DNA of 64,000 nucleotides from Burkholderia ambifaria AMMD (GTDB lineage: Bacteria; Pseudomonadota; Gammaproteobacteria; Burkholderiales; Burkholderiaceae): contig NC_008390.1 in NCBI RefSeq assembly GCF_000203915.1, positions 372,001 to 436,000 of the forward strand, written 5' to 3'. The position numbers and the translations under genes are program-made. Shown here one piece after another: positions 8,319-19,036 of this stretch (position 1 is its first letter; each line of letters opens with the position of its first letter). The notes beneath the pieces were generated by a model. It did no database searches. It had not been told where the DNA came from and saw nothing but the letters and a program-made list of their open reading frames with translations.

Positions 8319-8888
8319 ATGACGATGAAAAAGACTGCTCTCGACTTCTGGGTCGGCCTGTTCGTGGTGGTGGGCTTCCTTGCGGTGCTGTTCCTGGCGC
8401 TCAAGGTCGGCAACATGAGCTCGCTGTCCTTTCAGCCGACCTACTCGGTGCGGATGAAATTCGACAACATCGGCGGGCTGAAGCCGCGCGCGGCCGTGAA
8501 GAGCGCCGGCGTCGTGGTCGGCCGCGTGAAGGCGATCGGCTTCGACAGCAATACGTATCAGGCGCTCGTGACGATCGACGTCGACGGCCAATACCCGTTC
8601 CCGAAGGATTCGTCGGCGAAGATCCTGACGTCCGGCCTGCTCGGCGAGCAGTACATCGGCCTCGATCCGGGCGGTGACACCGAAATGCTGAAGTCGGGCG
8701 ATACGATCACGATGACGCAGTCGGCGATCGTGCTCGAGAATCTGATCGGCCAGTTCCTGTACAGCAAGGCGGCCGACGCGGGCGGCGCGAAGCCGGCATC
8801 CGGCGCACCGGCAGCACCGGCAGCACCGGCCGCGCCCGCACCGGTCGCGGTGCCGGCGTCCGCGGTGGCCGGCTCGGCCGCCCAATAA
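8319..8888 (+). CDS. mlaD: MCE-domain lipid-binding protein MlaD
   Basis: This 189-residue protein has one N-terminal transmembrane anchor (residues 9-28) and one MCE domain (about 36-118, with MKFDNIGGLKPRAAVKSAGV and SGLLGEQYIGLDPGG). MlaD forms a hexameric ring under the MlaE permease through which lipid passes to MlaC. The C-terminal 35 residues are an Ala-Pro repeat tail (GAPAAPAAPAAPAPV), longer than in E. coli MlaD and probably disordered. ATG 8319 is used here; ATG 8325 (MKKTALDF) is an equally good start. Confidence 0.95.
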   Translation: MTMKKTALDFWVGLFVVVGFLAVLFLALKVGNMSSLSFQPTYSVRMKFDNIGGLKPRAAVKSAGVVVGRVKAIGFDSNTYQALVTIDVDGQYPFPKDSSAKILTSGLLGEQYIGLDPGGDTEMLKSGDTITMTQSAIVLENLIGQFLYSKAADAGGAKPASGAPAAPAAPAAPAPVAVPASAVAGSAAQ

Positions 8889-8913
8889 CCACACGAGAGA
8901 AAGACAAGAGGGA

Positions 8914-9885
8914 ATGACCATGCAGACGATCCGCATCAGGCACGCCGCGCTCGCAGTGGCGGCAGTCGCCGCGTTGAGCGGTTGCGCGACCGTACAGACG
9001 CCGACCAAGGGCGATCCGCTCGAAGGTTTCAACCGGTCGATGTACAAGTTCAACGACACGGTCGACACGTATGCGCTGAAGCCGGTCGCGAAGGGCTACC
9101 AGTACGTGGTGCCGCAGCCGGTGCGCGACAGCGTGACGAACTTCTTCTCGAACATCGGCGACGTCTACATCGCGGCGAACAACATCGTGCAGCTGCGGAT
9201 CGCGGACGGCGTCGGCGACATCATGCGCGTCGTGATCAACACGGTGTTCGGCGTCGGCGGCCTGTTCGACGTCGCGACGATCGCGAAACTGCCGAAGCAC
9301 ACGGCCGACTTCGGGATCACGATGGGCCGCTACGGCATGCCGTCGGGCCCGTACCTCGTGCTGCCGCTGCTCGGCCCGAGCACGCTGCGCGACACGGCCG
9401 GCCTCGGCGTCGACTACGTCGGCAACCCGCTCACCTACGTGAAGCCGGACGGCCTGAGCTGGGGCCTGTTCGGCGTGAACCTCGTCAACACGCGTGCGAA
9501 CCTGCTCGGCGCGGGCGACGTGCTGGATGCCGCGGCGCTCGACAAGTATTCGTTCGTACGCAACGCGTACCTGCAGCGCCGCCAGATGCTGATCAGCAAT
9601 GCGCGGGGCGAGGCCGCGGCGACGTCGAGCAACGACGCGCTGCCGAAGTACGAGCTGCCGGACGACGGCGCGGCACCGGCAGCAGCCGGCGCGGCCGGTA
9701 CGGCGGGCGCGGCAGCGGTGGGTGGCGCGACGGCGCCGGCAGGCGCATCGGGCGCGGCGGTGCCCGCACCGGCGTCGGGTACGCCCGAAGCGCCGAACCC
9801 GGCCAGCGAAACGAACGTGCCGGCGATGCAGGTTGCGCCGCCGTCGCCGGGCGGGTTCCGCTTCCCGAGCATCCGGCTGCACTGA
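8914..9885 (+). CDS. mlaA: Outer-membrane lipoprotein MlaA (VacJ)
   Basis: This 323-residue lipoprotein has a signal peptide and lipobox LSGC (Cys24). The VacJ domain starts at DPLEGFNRSMYKFND and includes the YGMPSGPYLVLPLLGPST motif. MlaA sits with porins in the outer membrane and removes mislocalised phospholipid from the outer leaflet, passing it to MlaC. Residues beyond about 250 are an Ala/Gly/Pro-rich extension not found in E. coli MlaA. In E. coli vacJ is unlinked to mlaFEDCB; here it lies between mlaD and mlaC. Start ATG 8914, or 8920. Confidence 0.95.
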   Translation: MTMQTIRIRHAALAVAAVAALSGCATVQTPTKGDPLEGFNRSMYKFNDTVDTYALKPVAKGYQYVVPQPVRDSVTNFFSNIGDVYIAANNIVQLRIADGVGDIMRVVINTVFGVGGLFDVATIAKLPKHTADFGITMGRYGMPSGPYLVLPLLGPSTLRDTAGLGVDYVGNPLTYVKPDGLSWGLFGVNLVNTRANLLGAGDVLDAAALDKYSFVRNAYLQRRQMLISNARGEAAATSSNDALPKYELPDDGAAPAAAGAAGTAGAAAVGGATAPAGASGAAVPAPASGTPEAPNPASETNVPAMQVAPPSPGGFRFPSIRLH

Positions 9886-9992
9886 CCCATTTACATTCGT
9901 TACAGCCGGAAACGATTCAGTCGGTAGCGTTCGCGAACTTGCGCGTAAGCTACCGGCTCCAACCTCCGCATCGACTCTTCATGCAGGTCACT

Positions 9993-10625
9993 ATGATGAA
10001 AAAACTGTTCCTGATTCCCGTTTTCGCGGCGCTGTTCTCGTTCGGCAGCGCAGCTCACGCGCAAGTCGACCAGTCGAACCCGCAGGCGCTGATCAAGACG
10101 GCGACCCAGCAGGTGCTCGACGAGGTCAAGCAGCAGACGATCAAGCAGGGCGACACCAACCGCATCATCACCATCGTCAACAAGGACATCCTGCCGTACA
10201 CGGATTTCCGTCGCACCACGCAGCTCGCGATGGGCCGCAACTGGCGCGCGGCGTCGGCCGAGCAGCAGCAGCAGGTTCAGGAGCAGTTCAAGCTGCTGCT
10301 GATCCGCACGTATTCGGGCGCGCTCGCGCAGCTGAAGCCGGATCAACAAATCCAGTACCCGCCGTTCCGCGCCGATCCGGCCGACACCGACGTCGTCGTG
10401 AAGACGGTCGCGCTGAACAACGGCCAGCCGGTCCAGATCGACTACCGCCTGTACAAGACGGCCAACGGCTGGAAGGTGTATGACCTGAACGTGCTCGGCG
10501 CGTGGCTGATCCAGACGTACCAGCAGCAGTTCAACGAGAAGATCCAGCAAAGCGGCGTGGACGGCCTGATCAAGTTCCTGACGCAGCGCAACCAGGAACT
10601 TGCCGCGGGCAAGCAAGCCTCGTGA
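9993..10625 (+). CDS. mlaC: Periplasmic phospholipid-binding protein MlaC
   Basis: This 210-residue soluble periplasmic protein begins with a Sec signal peptide (MMKKLFLIPVFAALFSFG, cleavage after AHA). The mature part is the Tol-Tol-Ttg2 (MlaC) fold, with YTDFRRTTQLAMGRNWR, LLIRTYSGAL and VYDLNVLGAWLIQTYQQQF. MlaC shuttles phospholipid between MlaA and the MlaFEDB complex. ATG 9993 was chosen because it starts the signal peptide and follows AGGTC; an in-frame ATG at 9981 would add four residues. The stop overlaps mlaB by 4 bases (GTGA). Confidence 0.93.
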   Translation: MMKKLFLIPVFAALFSFGSAAHAQVDQSNPQALIKTATQQVLDEVKQQTIKQGDTNRIITIVNKDILPYTDFRRTTQLAMGRNWRAASAEQQQQVQEQFKLLLIRTYSGALAQLKPDQQIQYPPFRADPADTDVVVKTVALNNGQPVQIDYRLYKTANGWKVYDLNVLGAWLIQTYQQQFNEKIQQSGVDGLIKFLTQRNQELAAGKQAS

Positions 10626-10897
10626 GCGGCTTCGCGGCCGGCTCCTCGCTGACCGTCGCGAGCGCGAAGTCCGCGCTCGCGGACGGTCTCGCGCGCATCG
10701 ACGCGGGCGCCACCGCCGTCGATTGCGCGGCGCTGACGCAGTTCGACTCGTCCGCGCTCGCCGTGCTGCTCGCATGGCAACGCGCCGCGAAAGCCCGCGG
10801 CGCGACCCTCGACATCCTCAATCTCCCCCCGAAGCTCGCCAGCCTCGCGAACGCCTACGGCGTCGACGCGCTCATCGAAGGCACCGGGCGACATTGA
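10622..10897 (+). CDS. mlaB: STAS-domain protein MlaB
   Basis: This 91-residue STAS domain protein has a GTG start inside the mlaC stop. The core AVDCAALTQFDSSALAVLLAWQRAA is the MlaB-type STAS signature around the conserved D-S-S. MlaB binds MlaF and stabilises the ABC complex. The length fits the family. It closes the six-gene mla operon. Confidence 0.92.
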   Translation: MSGFAAGSSLTVASAKSALADGLARIDAGATAVDCAALTQFDSSALAVLLAWQRAAKARGATLDILNLPPKLASLANAYGVDALIEGTGRH

Positions 10898-10987
10898 CCC
10901 TGTCCGATCGAAGCCTGCCGCGCCAGCCGGCGCGCGCACGCTTCAGGCCGCGCGCCTTCAGCGCCGGCCCCTCCAGCCGGTTTGCCC

Positions 10988-10993
10988 TATAAT
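10988..10993 (+). promoter_or_regulatory. TATAAT -10 box upstream of the NodI-like ABC gene
   Basis: A perfect TATAAT at 10988-10993 in the context CCCTATAATCAAGCGTTTTGCG matches the mla promoter core except for the three spacer bases and one later base. No good -35 box is visible. It lies 97 bases before the start codon. Confidence 0.45.
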
Positions 10994-11089
10994 CAAGCGT
11001 TTTGCGGGGCAGCCAATCGGCGTCCGGCCCCCATTTTCATCCGCAGCAAGCACAGAATAGGCGTCGCGGCCTTGGCGTCGCGCACAGTC

Positions 11090-12016
11090 ATGTCAGCCAT
11101 AGAAATCCGTCACGTCAAGAAGCGCTACAAATCGCTTCAGGCGCTCAAGGGCGTCAGCCTGTCGGTCGAGGAAGGCGAGTTTTTCGGTCTGCTCGGCCCG
11201 AACGGCGCAGGCAAGACCACGCTCATCAGTATCCTCGCCGGGCTCGCCCGGGCCGATGAAGGCAGTATCTCGGTACTCGGCCACGACGTCGTCAAGGACT
11301 TCCGCGGTGCGCGCCGCGCGCTCGGCGTCGTGCCGCAGGAGCTCGTGTTCGACCCGTTCTTCACCGTTCGCGAGACGCTGCGGATCCAGTCCGGCTATTT
11401 CGGGCTGCGCCGCAACGACGACTGGATCGACGAGGTGATGGCCAATCTCGACCTCACCGAGAAGGCCGACGCGAACATGCGCGCGCTCTCGGGCGGGATG
11501 AAGCGCCGCGTGCTGGTCGCGCAGGCGCTCGTGCATCGGCCGCCCGTGATCGTGCTCGACGAGCCGACCGCCGGCGTCGACGTCGAACTGCGCCAGACGC
11601 TGTGGAAATTCATCTCGCGGCTGAACCGCGAGGGCCACACGATCGTCCTGACCACCCATTACCTCGAGGAAGCCGAGTCGCTGTGCGACCGCATCGCGAT
11701 GCTGCGTCGCGGTGAAGTCGTCGCGCTCGACCGCACCGACGCGCTGCTGCGCCGCTTCGCGGGACTGCAGCTGTACCTGCGGCTCGCGACGGGCGCGCTG
11801 CCTGCCGAGCTGCGAGCGCTGGAGACCGATCCGGCCGCACGCACGCCGGGCGAGCACCTGCTGCGTCTGACGAACTACGACGACGTCGAGCGCATCCTCG
11901 CGCAGTGTCGCGCGGCGGGCTGCACGTTCGACGAGATCGAGGTCCGCAAGGCCGACCTCGAAGATGTGTTCGTCCAGGTGATGAACGGGGCCGAGGTGAT
12001 CGAGGGGCTGGCATGA
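11090..12016 (+). CDS. ABC transporter ATP-binding protein (NodI-like)
   Basis: This 308-residue ATPase has Walker A GPNGAGKTT (residues 36-44), signature LSGGMKRR near 137, and Walker B VIVLDEPTAGVD. It has the long C-terminal part of drug or polysaccharide exporters of the DRA/NodI type. GTG or TTG alternatives exist upstream, but ATG 11090 starts the domain cleanly. With the following permease it forms an ABC-2 export system, probably for a lipid, drug or polysaccharide; the substrate is unknown. The stop overlaps the permease start by 4 bases. Confidence 0.9.
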   Translation: MSAIEIRHVKKRYKSLQALKGVSLSVEEGEFFGLLGPNGAGKTTLISILAGLARADEGSISVLGHDVVKDFRGARRALGVVPQELVFDPFFTVRETLRIQSGYFGLRRNDDWIDEVMANLDLTEKADANMRALSGGMKRRVLVAQALVHRPPVIVLDEPTAGVDVELRQTLWKFISRLNREGHTIVLTTHYLEEAESLCDRIAMLRRGEVVALDRTDALLRRFAGLQLYLRLATGALPAELRALETDPAARTPGEHLLRLTNYDDVERILAQCRAAGCTFDEIEVRKADLEDVFVQVMNGAEVIEGLA

Positions 12017-12858
12017 ATCAACAACCCACACGCGAACTGCGTTCGCCCGGGGAGGCGCGACCGCCCCGTTCCCTGCAAACGCCCGAGCCCGCCGTCGTGG
12101 CGGGCAGCGGGTTTCGCACGCTGTTCTACAAGGAACTGCTGCGGTTCTGGAAGGTGTCGTTCCAGACGGTGTGCGCGCCGATCGTGACGGCGCTGCTGTA
12201 TCTGACGATCTTCGGCCATGCGCTGTCGGGCCGCGTCGAGGTGTATCCGGGCGTCGAGTACGTGAGCTTTCTCGTGCCCGGCCTCGTGATGATGAGCGTG
12301 CTGCAGAACGCGTTCGCGAACAGCTCGTCATCGCTGATCCAGTCGAAGATCACCGGCAACCTCGTGTTCATGCTGCTGCCGCCGCTGTCGTACCGCGACA
12401 TCTTCGGCGCCTACGTGCTCGCGTCCGTCGTGCGCGGCCTCGCGGTCGGCGCGGGCGTGTTCGTCGTGACGATCTGGTTTGTCCCGATGCATTTCGCGGC
12501 GCCGTTGTTCATCATCGCATTCGCGCTGCTCGGCTCGGCGATCCTCGGCACGCTGGGGCTGATTGCCGGGATCTGGGCCGAGAAGTTCGACCAGCTCGCC
12601 GCGTTCCAGAACTTCCTGATCATGCCGCTGACGTTCCTGTCCGGCGTGTTCTATTCGACGCACTCGCTGCCGCCCGTGTGGCGCGAGATCTCGCGTCTCA
12701 ACCCGTTTTTCTACATGATCGACGGCTTCCGTTACGGGTTCTTCGGCGCGTCCGACATCAACCCGCTCGCGAGCCTCGCGATCGTCACCGGTTTCTTCGT
12801 GCTGCTCGCGATCTTCGCGATGCGGCTGCTCGCGACCGGCTACAAACTGCGTCATTGA
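12013..12858 (+). CDS. ABC-2 type permease (NodJ-like)
   Basis: This 281-residue membrane protein has about six helices in its last 230 residues and a polar N-terminus of about 35 residues. ABC-2 family features include KELLRFWKVSFQTVCAPI, YVSFLVPGLVMMSVLQNAF and FLSGVFYSTHSLPPVW. It is the channel for the preceding ATPase. It is coupled by the ATGA overlap. bolA and murA follow closely, so the group may serve envelope biogenesis, but that is inference from position. Confidence 0.9.
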   Translation: MNQQPTRELRSPGEARPPRSLQTPEPAVVAGSGFRTLFYKELLRFWKVSFQTVCAPIVTALLYLTIFGHALSGRVEVYPGVEYVSFLVPGLVMMSVLQNAFANSSSSLIQSKITGNLVFMLLPPLSYRDIFGAYVLASVVRGLAVGAGVFVVTIWFVPMHFAAPLFIIAFALLGSAILGTLGLIAGIWAEKFDQLAAFQNFLIMPLTFLSGVFYSTHSLPPVWREISRLNPFFYMIDGFRYGFFGASDINPLASLAIVTGFFVLLAIFAMRLLATGYKLRH

Positions 12859-12911
12859 TATCGACAGGCAGCGGCCGCCCCCGGGCGGCGCGCGCCGACA
12901 GGAGCCCCCTC

Positions 12912-13151
12912 ATGTTGCCGACTCCCGAACAGGTCAAGCAATACATCGCCGGCGGTCTCGCCTGCACCCATCTGGAAGTCGAAGGCGACGGCCAGCATTT
13001 CTTCGCGACGATCGTGTCGGCGGCCTTCGAAGGCAAGCGGCCGATCCAGCGGCACCAGCTCGTCTATGCGGCGCTCGGCGATCGCATGAAACAGGAAATC
13101 CACGCGCTCAGCATGAAGACGCTGACGCCCGCCGAATGGCAGAACGCATAA
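12912..13151 (+). CDS. BolA/IbaG family protein
   Basis: This 79-residue BolA-like protein has the class II fold with the conserved FEGKRPIQRHQLVYAALGDRM and a C-terminal helix. BolA/IbaG proteins bind monothiol glutaredoxin and [2Fe-2S] clusters. In E. coli the homologue ibaG lies immediately upstream of murA, exactly as here. It starts at ATG 12912 after AGGAGCCCC. Confidence 0.9.
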   Translation: MLPTPEQVKQYIAGGLACTHLEVEGDGQHFFATIVSAAFEGKRPIQRHQLVYAALGDRMKQEIHALSMKTLTPAEWQNA

Positions 13152-13164
13152 CCGGAACCACTGA

Positions 13165-14510
<1,346 letters not shown>

Positions 14511-14514
<4 letters not shown>

Positions 14515-15164
14515 CCGCGCCGCTGACCCTCGCCCTGTCGAAGGGCCGGATTTTCGAGGAAACCCTGCCGCTGCTCGCCGCCGCCGGCGTGCAGGTGGCC
14601 GAGGATCCGGAAACGTCGCGCAAGCTGATCCTGCCGACGACCGATCCGAACCTGCGCGTGATCATCGTGCGTGCGAGCGACGTGCCGACCTATGTCGAAT
14701 ACGGCGCGGCCGATTTCGGCGTGGCCGGCAAGGACGTGCTGGTCGAGCACGGCGGATCGGGCCTGTACCAGCCGATCGATCTGAACATTGCGCGCTGCCG
14801 GATGTCGGTGGCGGTGCCGGCCGGCTTCGACTACGCGAACGCGGTGCGCCAGGGCGCGCGCCTGCGGGTCGCGACCAAGTACGTCGAAACGGCACGCGAA
14901 CACTTCGCCGCGAAGGGCGTGCACGTCGACCTGATCAAGCTGTACGGCTCGATGGAGCTGGCGCCGCTGGTCGGGCTGGCCGACGCGATCGTCGACCTCG
15001 TCAGCTCGGGCGGCACGCTGAAGGCGAACAATCTGGTCGAGGTCGAGGAGATCATGGCGATCTCGTCGCGCCTCGTCGTGAACCAGGCTGCGCTGAAGTT
15101 GAAGCGCGCGGCGCTCAAGCCGATTCTCGACGCGTTCGAACGCGCGTCGCAGAATGGCAATTGA
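14511..15164 (+). CDS. hisG: ATP phosphoribosyltransferase, short form HisG
   Basis: This 217-residue enzyme makes phosphoribosyl-ATP, the first step of histidine synthesis. It is the short HisG form: catalytic domain only ([48 protein letters not shown]), without the C-terminal regulatory domain. Short forms need the HisRS-like HisZ for activity and histidine feedback; hisZ is not in the window. It starts inside the murA stop. Confidence 0.97.
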
Positions 15165-15188
15165 GCGCATCACCGTAACGGAACTCCC

Positions 15189-16505
15189 ATGGCCATCACC
15201 ATCCGCAAACTCGATTCGACGAGCGACGGCTTCGGCGCCGCGCTGCGCGCGCTGCTCGCGTTCGAGGCAAGCGAGGACGAAGCGATCGAGCAATCGGTCG
15301 CGCAGATCCTCGCCGACGTGAAGTCGCGCGGCGACGCCGCGGTGCTCGAGTACACGAACCGTTTCGACCGGCTGGACGCGAGCAGCGTCGCCGCGCTCGA
15401 ACTGCCGCAGGACGCGCTGCAGACGGCGCTCGACGGCCTCGCGCCGAAGGCGCGCGCGGCGCTGGAAGCGGCCGCCGCCCGCGTGCGTGCGTACCACGAG
15501 AAGCAGAAGATCGAGTGCGGCACGCATAGCTGGCAGTACACGGAAAGCGACGGCACGGTGCTCGGCCAGAAGGTCACGCCGCTCGACCGCGTCGGCCTGT
15601 ACGTGCCGGGCGGCAAGGCCGCGTATCCGTCGTCGGTGCTGATGAACGCGATTCCCGCGCGGGTCGCGGGCGTCGGCGAGATCGTGATGGTCGTGCCGAC
15701 CCCGGACGGCGTGAAGAACGACCTCGTGCTCGCCGCGGCGCTGCTCGGCGGCGTCGATCGCGTGTTCACGATCGGCGGCGCGCAGGCGGTCGGCGCGCTC
15801 GCGTACGGCACGGCCACGGTGCCGGCGGTCGACAAGATCTGCGGGCCGGGCAATGCGTACGTCGCATCCGCGAAGCGCCGCGTGTTCGGCACGGTCGGCA
15901 TCGACATGATCGCCGGCCCGTCGGAAATCCTCGTGCTGTGCGACGGCACGACCGATCCGAGCTGGGTCGCGATGGACCTGTTCTCGCAGGCCGAACACGA
16001 CGAGCTCGCGCAGTCGATCCTGCTGTGCCCGGACGCCGCGTTCCTCGAGCGCGTCGAGAAGGCGATCGACGAGCTGCTGCCGACGATGCCGCGCCGCGAG
16101 GTGATCCGTGCGTCGCTCGAAGGCCGCGGCGCGCTGATCAAGGTGCGCGACATGGCCGAAGCGTGCCGGATCGCGAACGACATCGCGCCCGAGCACCTCG
16201 AGATTTCCGCGCTGGAGCCGCAGCAATGGGGCCAGCAGATCCGCCACGCCGGCGCGATCTTCCTCGGCCGCTACACGAGCGAAAGCCTCGGTGACTACTG
16301 CGCGGGCCCGAACCACGTGCTGCCGACGTCGCGCACCGCGCGCTTCTCGTCGCCGCTCGGCGTGTACGACTTCATCAAGCGCTCGAGCCTGATCGAAGTC
16401 AGCGCCGAAGGGGCGCAGACGCTCGGCGAAATCGCCTCCGAGCTCGCGTACGGCGAAGGGCTGCAGGCGCACGCGCGCAGCGCCGAGCTGCGGATGAAGG
16501 GGTGA
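15189..16505 (+). CDS. hisD: Histidinol dehydrogenase HisD
   Basis: This 438-residue zinc enzyme oxidises histidinol to histidine in the last two steps of the pathway. Motifs include [50 protein letters not shown] (zinc-ligand and catalytic region) and [12 protein letters not shown]. Length is typical. It lies 24 bases after hisG. Confidence 0.98.
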   Translation: MAITIRKLDSTSDGFGAALRALLAFEASEDEAIEQSVAQILADVKSRGDAAVLEYTNRFDRLDASSVAALELPQDALQTALDGLAPKARAALEAAAARVRAYHEKQKIECGTHSWQYTESDGTVLGQKVTPLDRVGLYVPGGKAAYPSSVLMNAIPARVAGVGEIVMVVPTPDGVKNDLVLAAALLGGVDRVFTIGGAQAVGALAYGTATVPAVDKICGPGNAYVASAKRRVFGTVGIDMIAGPSEILVLCDGTTDPSWVAMDLFSQAEHDELAQSILLCPDAAFLERVEKAIDELLPTMPRREVIRASLEGRGALIKVRDMAEACRIANDIAPEHLEISALEPQQWGQQIRHAGAIFLGRYTSESLGDYCAGPNHVLPTSRTARFSSPLGVYDFIKRSSLIEVSAEGAQTLGEIASELAYGEGLQAHARSAELRMKG

Positions 16506-16511
16506 CACGCG

Positions 16512-16541
16512 CCGCGGCCGGTGCCGACGCATCGGCCGCGG
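16512..16541 (+). repeat. GC-rich hairpin between hisD and hisC
   Basis: CCGCGGCCG (16512-16520) and CGGCCGCGG (16533-16541) form a perfect 9-bp stem. A second stem, GCCGGCG with CGCCGGC, sits just before hisC (about 16599-16620). Neither has a T-run, so they may tune mRNA stability or coupling inside the operon. Confidence 0.5.
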
Positions 16542-16626
16542 TCGACGAGGAGACCCTGCGCACGGCGGCAGCCGCCACCGTGCCGAGACCATTTGACGCC
16601 GGCGCGAAGCACGCCGGCTTGAGACC

Positions 16627-17700
16627 ATGACGACGCCCCAAGACATCATCCGCCGCGACGTGCTCGCGATGACGAGCTACCCGGTGCCCGACGCGAGCGG
16701 CTTCGTGAAGCTCGACGCGATGGAGAACCCGTATTCGCTGCCCGCGCCGCTGGCGGCCGCGCTCGGCGAGCGCCTCGCGCAGGTCGCGCTGAACCGCTAC
16801 CCGGCGCCGCGCCCGGGCGCGCTGCTCGACAAGCTGCGCCGCGCGATGGGCGTGCCGGCCGCGTGCGACGTGCTGCTCGGCAACGGCTCGGACGAAATCA
16901 TCAGCATGATGTCGGTGGCATGCGCGAAGCCGGGCGCGAAGGTGCTCGCGCCGGTGCCGGGCTTTGTGATGTACGAGCTGTCCGCGAAGTTCGCGCAGCT
17001 CGAATTCGTCGGCGTGCCGCTCAAGGCAGACCTGACGCTCGACGCCGACGCGATGATCGCGGCGATCGCCGAGCACCGGCCCGCGCTCGTCTATCTCGCG
17101 TACCCGAACAATCCGACCGGCACGCTGTACGACGAAGCCGACGTCGAGCGGATCATCGCGGCCGCGCAACACAGCCTGATCGTGATCGACGAGGCGTATC
17201 AACCGTTCGCGGAGCGCTCGTGGCTGCCGCGCGCCGCCGAGTTCGACAACGTCGTCGTGATGCGCACGGTGTCGAAGCTCGGCCTGGCCGGCATCCGCCT
17301 CGGCTATCTCGCGGGGCTGCCCACCTGGCTGACCGAGTTCGACAAGGTGCGCCCGCCGTACAACATCAACGTGCTGACCCAGGCGAGCGCCGATTTCCTG
17401 CTCGACCACCTCGACGTGCTCGATGCGCAGGCGGCCGAACTGCGTGCGGAACGCACGCGCCTCGCGCAGGCCGTGGCCGCGCTGCCGGGCGCGACGGTGT
17501 TCCCGAGCGCCGGCAATTTCCTGCTGGTGCGCGTGCCGGACGCGGCGGCGGTGTTCGATGCGCTGCTCACCGAGCGGGTGCTGATCAAAAACGTGAGTAA
17601 AATGCATCCGTTGCTGGCCGAATGCGTGCGACTGACCGTCGGTTCTCCCGACGAAAACGCGCGCCTGCTGGCTGCCTTGAAACTCGCGCTGCCCGGTTGA
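16627..17700 (+). CDS. hisC: Histidinol-phosphate aminotransferase HisC
   Basis: This 357-residue fold-type I PLP enzyme converts imidazole acetol phosphate to histidinol phosphate. The PLP lysine is in [14 protein letters not shown] near residue 217; [12 protein letters not shown] and LGNGSDEI are the other family landmarks. It is separated from hisD by 121 bases that hold two hairpins, so its translation may be set independently. Confidence 0.96.
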   Translation: MTTPQDIIRRDVLAMTSYPVPDASGFVKLDAMENPYSLPAPLAAALGERLAQVALNRYPAPRPGALLDKLRRAMGVPAACDVLLGNGSDEIISMMSVACAKPGAKVLAPVPGFVMYELSAKFAQLEFVGVPLKADLTLDADAMIAAIAEHRPALVYLAYPNNPTGTLYDEADVERIIAAAQHSLIVIDEAYQPFAERSWLPRAAEFDNVVVMRTVSKLGLAGIRLGYLAGLPTWLTEFDKVRPPYNINVLTQASADFLLDHLDVLDAQAAELRAERTRLAQAVAALPGATVFPSAGNFLLVRVPDAAAVFDALLTERVLIKNVSKMHPLLAECVRLTVGSPDENARLLAALKLALPG

Positions 17701-17765
17701 GCCCAGGGCGCGGCGGCGCGCGACGATCAATCCCCATTTACATCAGACTCAATCAAGGAATTGCC

Positions 17766-18353
17766 ATGCGTGTGGCGGAAGTCGTTCGCAATACCAGCGA
17801 AACGCAGATCCGTGTGAAGCTCGATCTCGACGGTACGGGCCGGCAGAAGCTGGCCACCGGCGTGCCGTTTCTCGACCATATGCTCGATCAGATCGCGCGC
17901 CATGGTCTGATCGATCTCGAGGTCGAAGCGCATGGCGATACGCATATCGACGACCACCACACGGTCGAGGACGTCGGTATCACGCTCGGCCAGGCCGTCG
18001 CGAAGGCAATCGGCGACAAGAAGGGCATTCGCCGCTACGGCCATTCGTACGTGCCGCTCGACGAGGCGCTGTCGCGCGTCGTGATCGACTTCTCGGGCCG
18101 GCCGGGTCTCGAATTCCACGTGCCGTTCACGCGAGCGCGGATCGGTACGTTCGACGTCGACCTGTCGATCGAATTCTTCCGCGGGTTCGTGAACCACGCG
18201 GGCGTCACGCTGCATATCGACAACCTGCGCGGGATCAACGCGCACCATCAACTCGAAACGGTGTTCAAGGCCTTCGGCCGGGCGCTGCGTGCGGCGGTGG
18301 AGCTCGACGAGCGCGCGGCGGGGCAGATTCCGTCGACGAAGGGCAGCCTCTAA
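17766..18353 (+). CDS. hisB: Imidazoleglycerol-phosphate dehydratase HisB
   Basis: This 195-residue monofunctional dehydratase has the metal-binding histidine clusters [15 protein letters not shown] and [18 protein letters not shown]. It converts IGP to imidazole acetol phosphate. It lacks the HAD phosphatase half of the enteric HisB fusion, so histidinol phosphatase is encoded elsewhere. Start ATG 17766 follows AAGGAATT. Confidence 0.97.
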   Translation: MRVAEVVRNTSETQIRVKLDLDGTGRQKLATGVPFLDHMLDQIARHGLIDLEVEAHGDTHIDDHHTVEDVGITLGQAVAKAIGDKKGIRRYGHSYVPLDEALSRVVIDFSGRPGLEFHVPFTRARIGTFDVDLSIEFFRGFVNHAGVTLHIDNLRGINAHHQLETVFKAFGRALRAAVELDERAAGQIPSTKGSL

Positions 18354-18415
18354 CCTTCCGGACGGGCGCACGCCCAGGACAACCTCACGGCTTCGGCGCG
18401 GCGCGCCGGCTTGCG

Positions 18416-19036
18416 ATGGATCTGCTCAAATCGTTCATTTCGCTGCTGGCGCTGATCAACCCGGTCGGCGCCGTGCCGTTCTTCCTGAGCCTGACCGCGC
18501 AGCAAACGGACGGCGAGCGGCGCCGCACGATCCGGATCGCGTCGGTGTCGGTGTTCTGCGTGATGACGGTGACGACGCTGCTCGGGCAGCAGATCATCGA
18601 CTTCTTCGGCATTTCGGTCGGCTCGCTCGAAGTGGGCGGCGGGATCATCATGCTGCTGATGGCGATCAACATGCTGAACGCGCAGATCGGCAACACGCGA
18701 TCGACGCCGGAGGAGCGCTACGAGGCCGAGTCGAAGGACAACATCGCGGTCGTGCCGCTGGCGATTCCGCTGCTCACGGGCCCCGGCTCGATCAGCACGG
18801 TGATCATCTATGCGGCGAACTCGCATCACTGGTATGAGCGGGCCGGGCTGGTCGCGATCGGCGCGGCCCTGGCTTTTCTGTGTTTCGTCGCGATGCGGCT
18901 CGCCGAGCCGATCGCGAACTGGATCGGCCGCACCGGCATCAACATCGCCACGCGGCTGATGGGTCTGATGCTGTCGGCGCTGGCGGTGGAATTCATCGTC
19001 AACGGACTGAGGGCGCTACTGCCTGCACTGAGATGA
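18416..19036 (+). CDS. MarC family integral membrane protein
   Basis: This 206-residue protein has about six transmembrane helices and is typical of the MarC/YhgN family ([20 protein letters not shown] at the N-terminus, [17 protein letters not shown] in the middle). The family has no established function; the old link to multiple antibiotic resistance was not supported. It lies inside the his operon and its stop overlaps hisH (ATGA), so it is made with the histidine enzymes. Its role there is unknown. Confidence 0.9.
   Translation: MDLLKSFISLLALINPVGAVPFFLSLTAQQTDGERRRTIRIASVSVFCVMTVTTLLGQQIIDFFGISVGSLEVGGGIIMLLMAINMLNAQIGNTRSTPEERYEAESKDNIAVVPLAIPLLTGPGSISTVIIYAANSHHWYERAGLVAIGAALAFLCFVAMRLAEPIANWIGRTGINIATRLMGLMLSALAVEFIVNGLRALLPALR

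Noticed and set aside
8790..8885. Short CCGGCAGCACCGGCAGCACCGG-type tandem repeats in mlaD suggested a repeat or CRISPR-like element
   Set aside because: They encode the Ala/Pro tail of MlaD in frame; no spacers, no cas genes.
8707..9882. 391-codon minus-strand frame over mlaD/mlaA
   Set aside because: Antisense shadow with Arg-rich low complexity.
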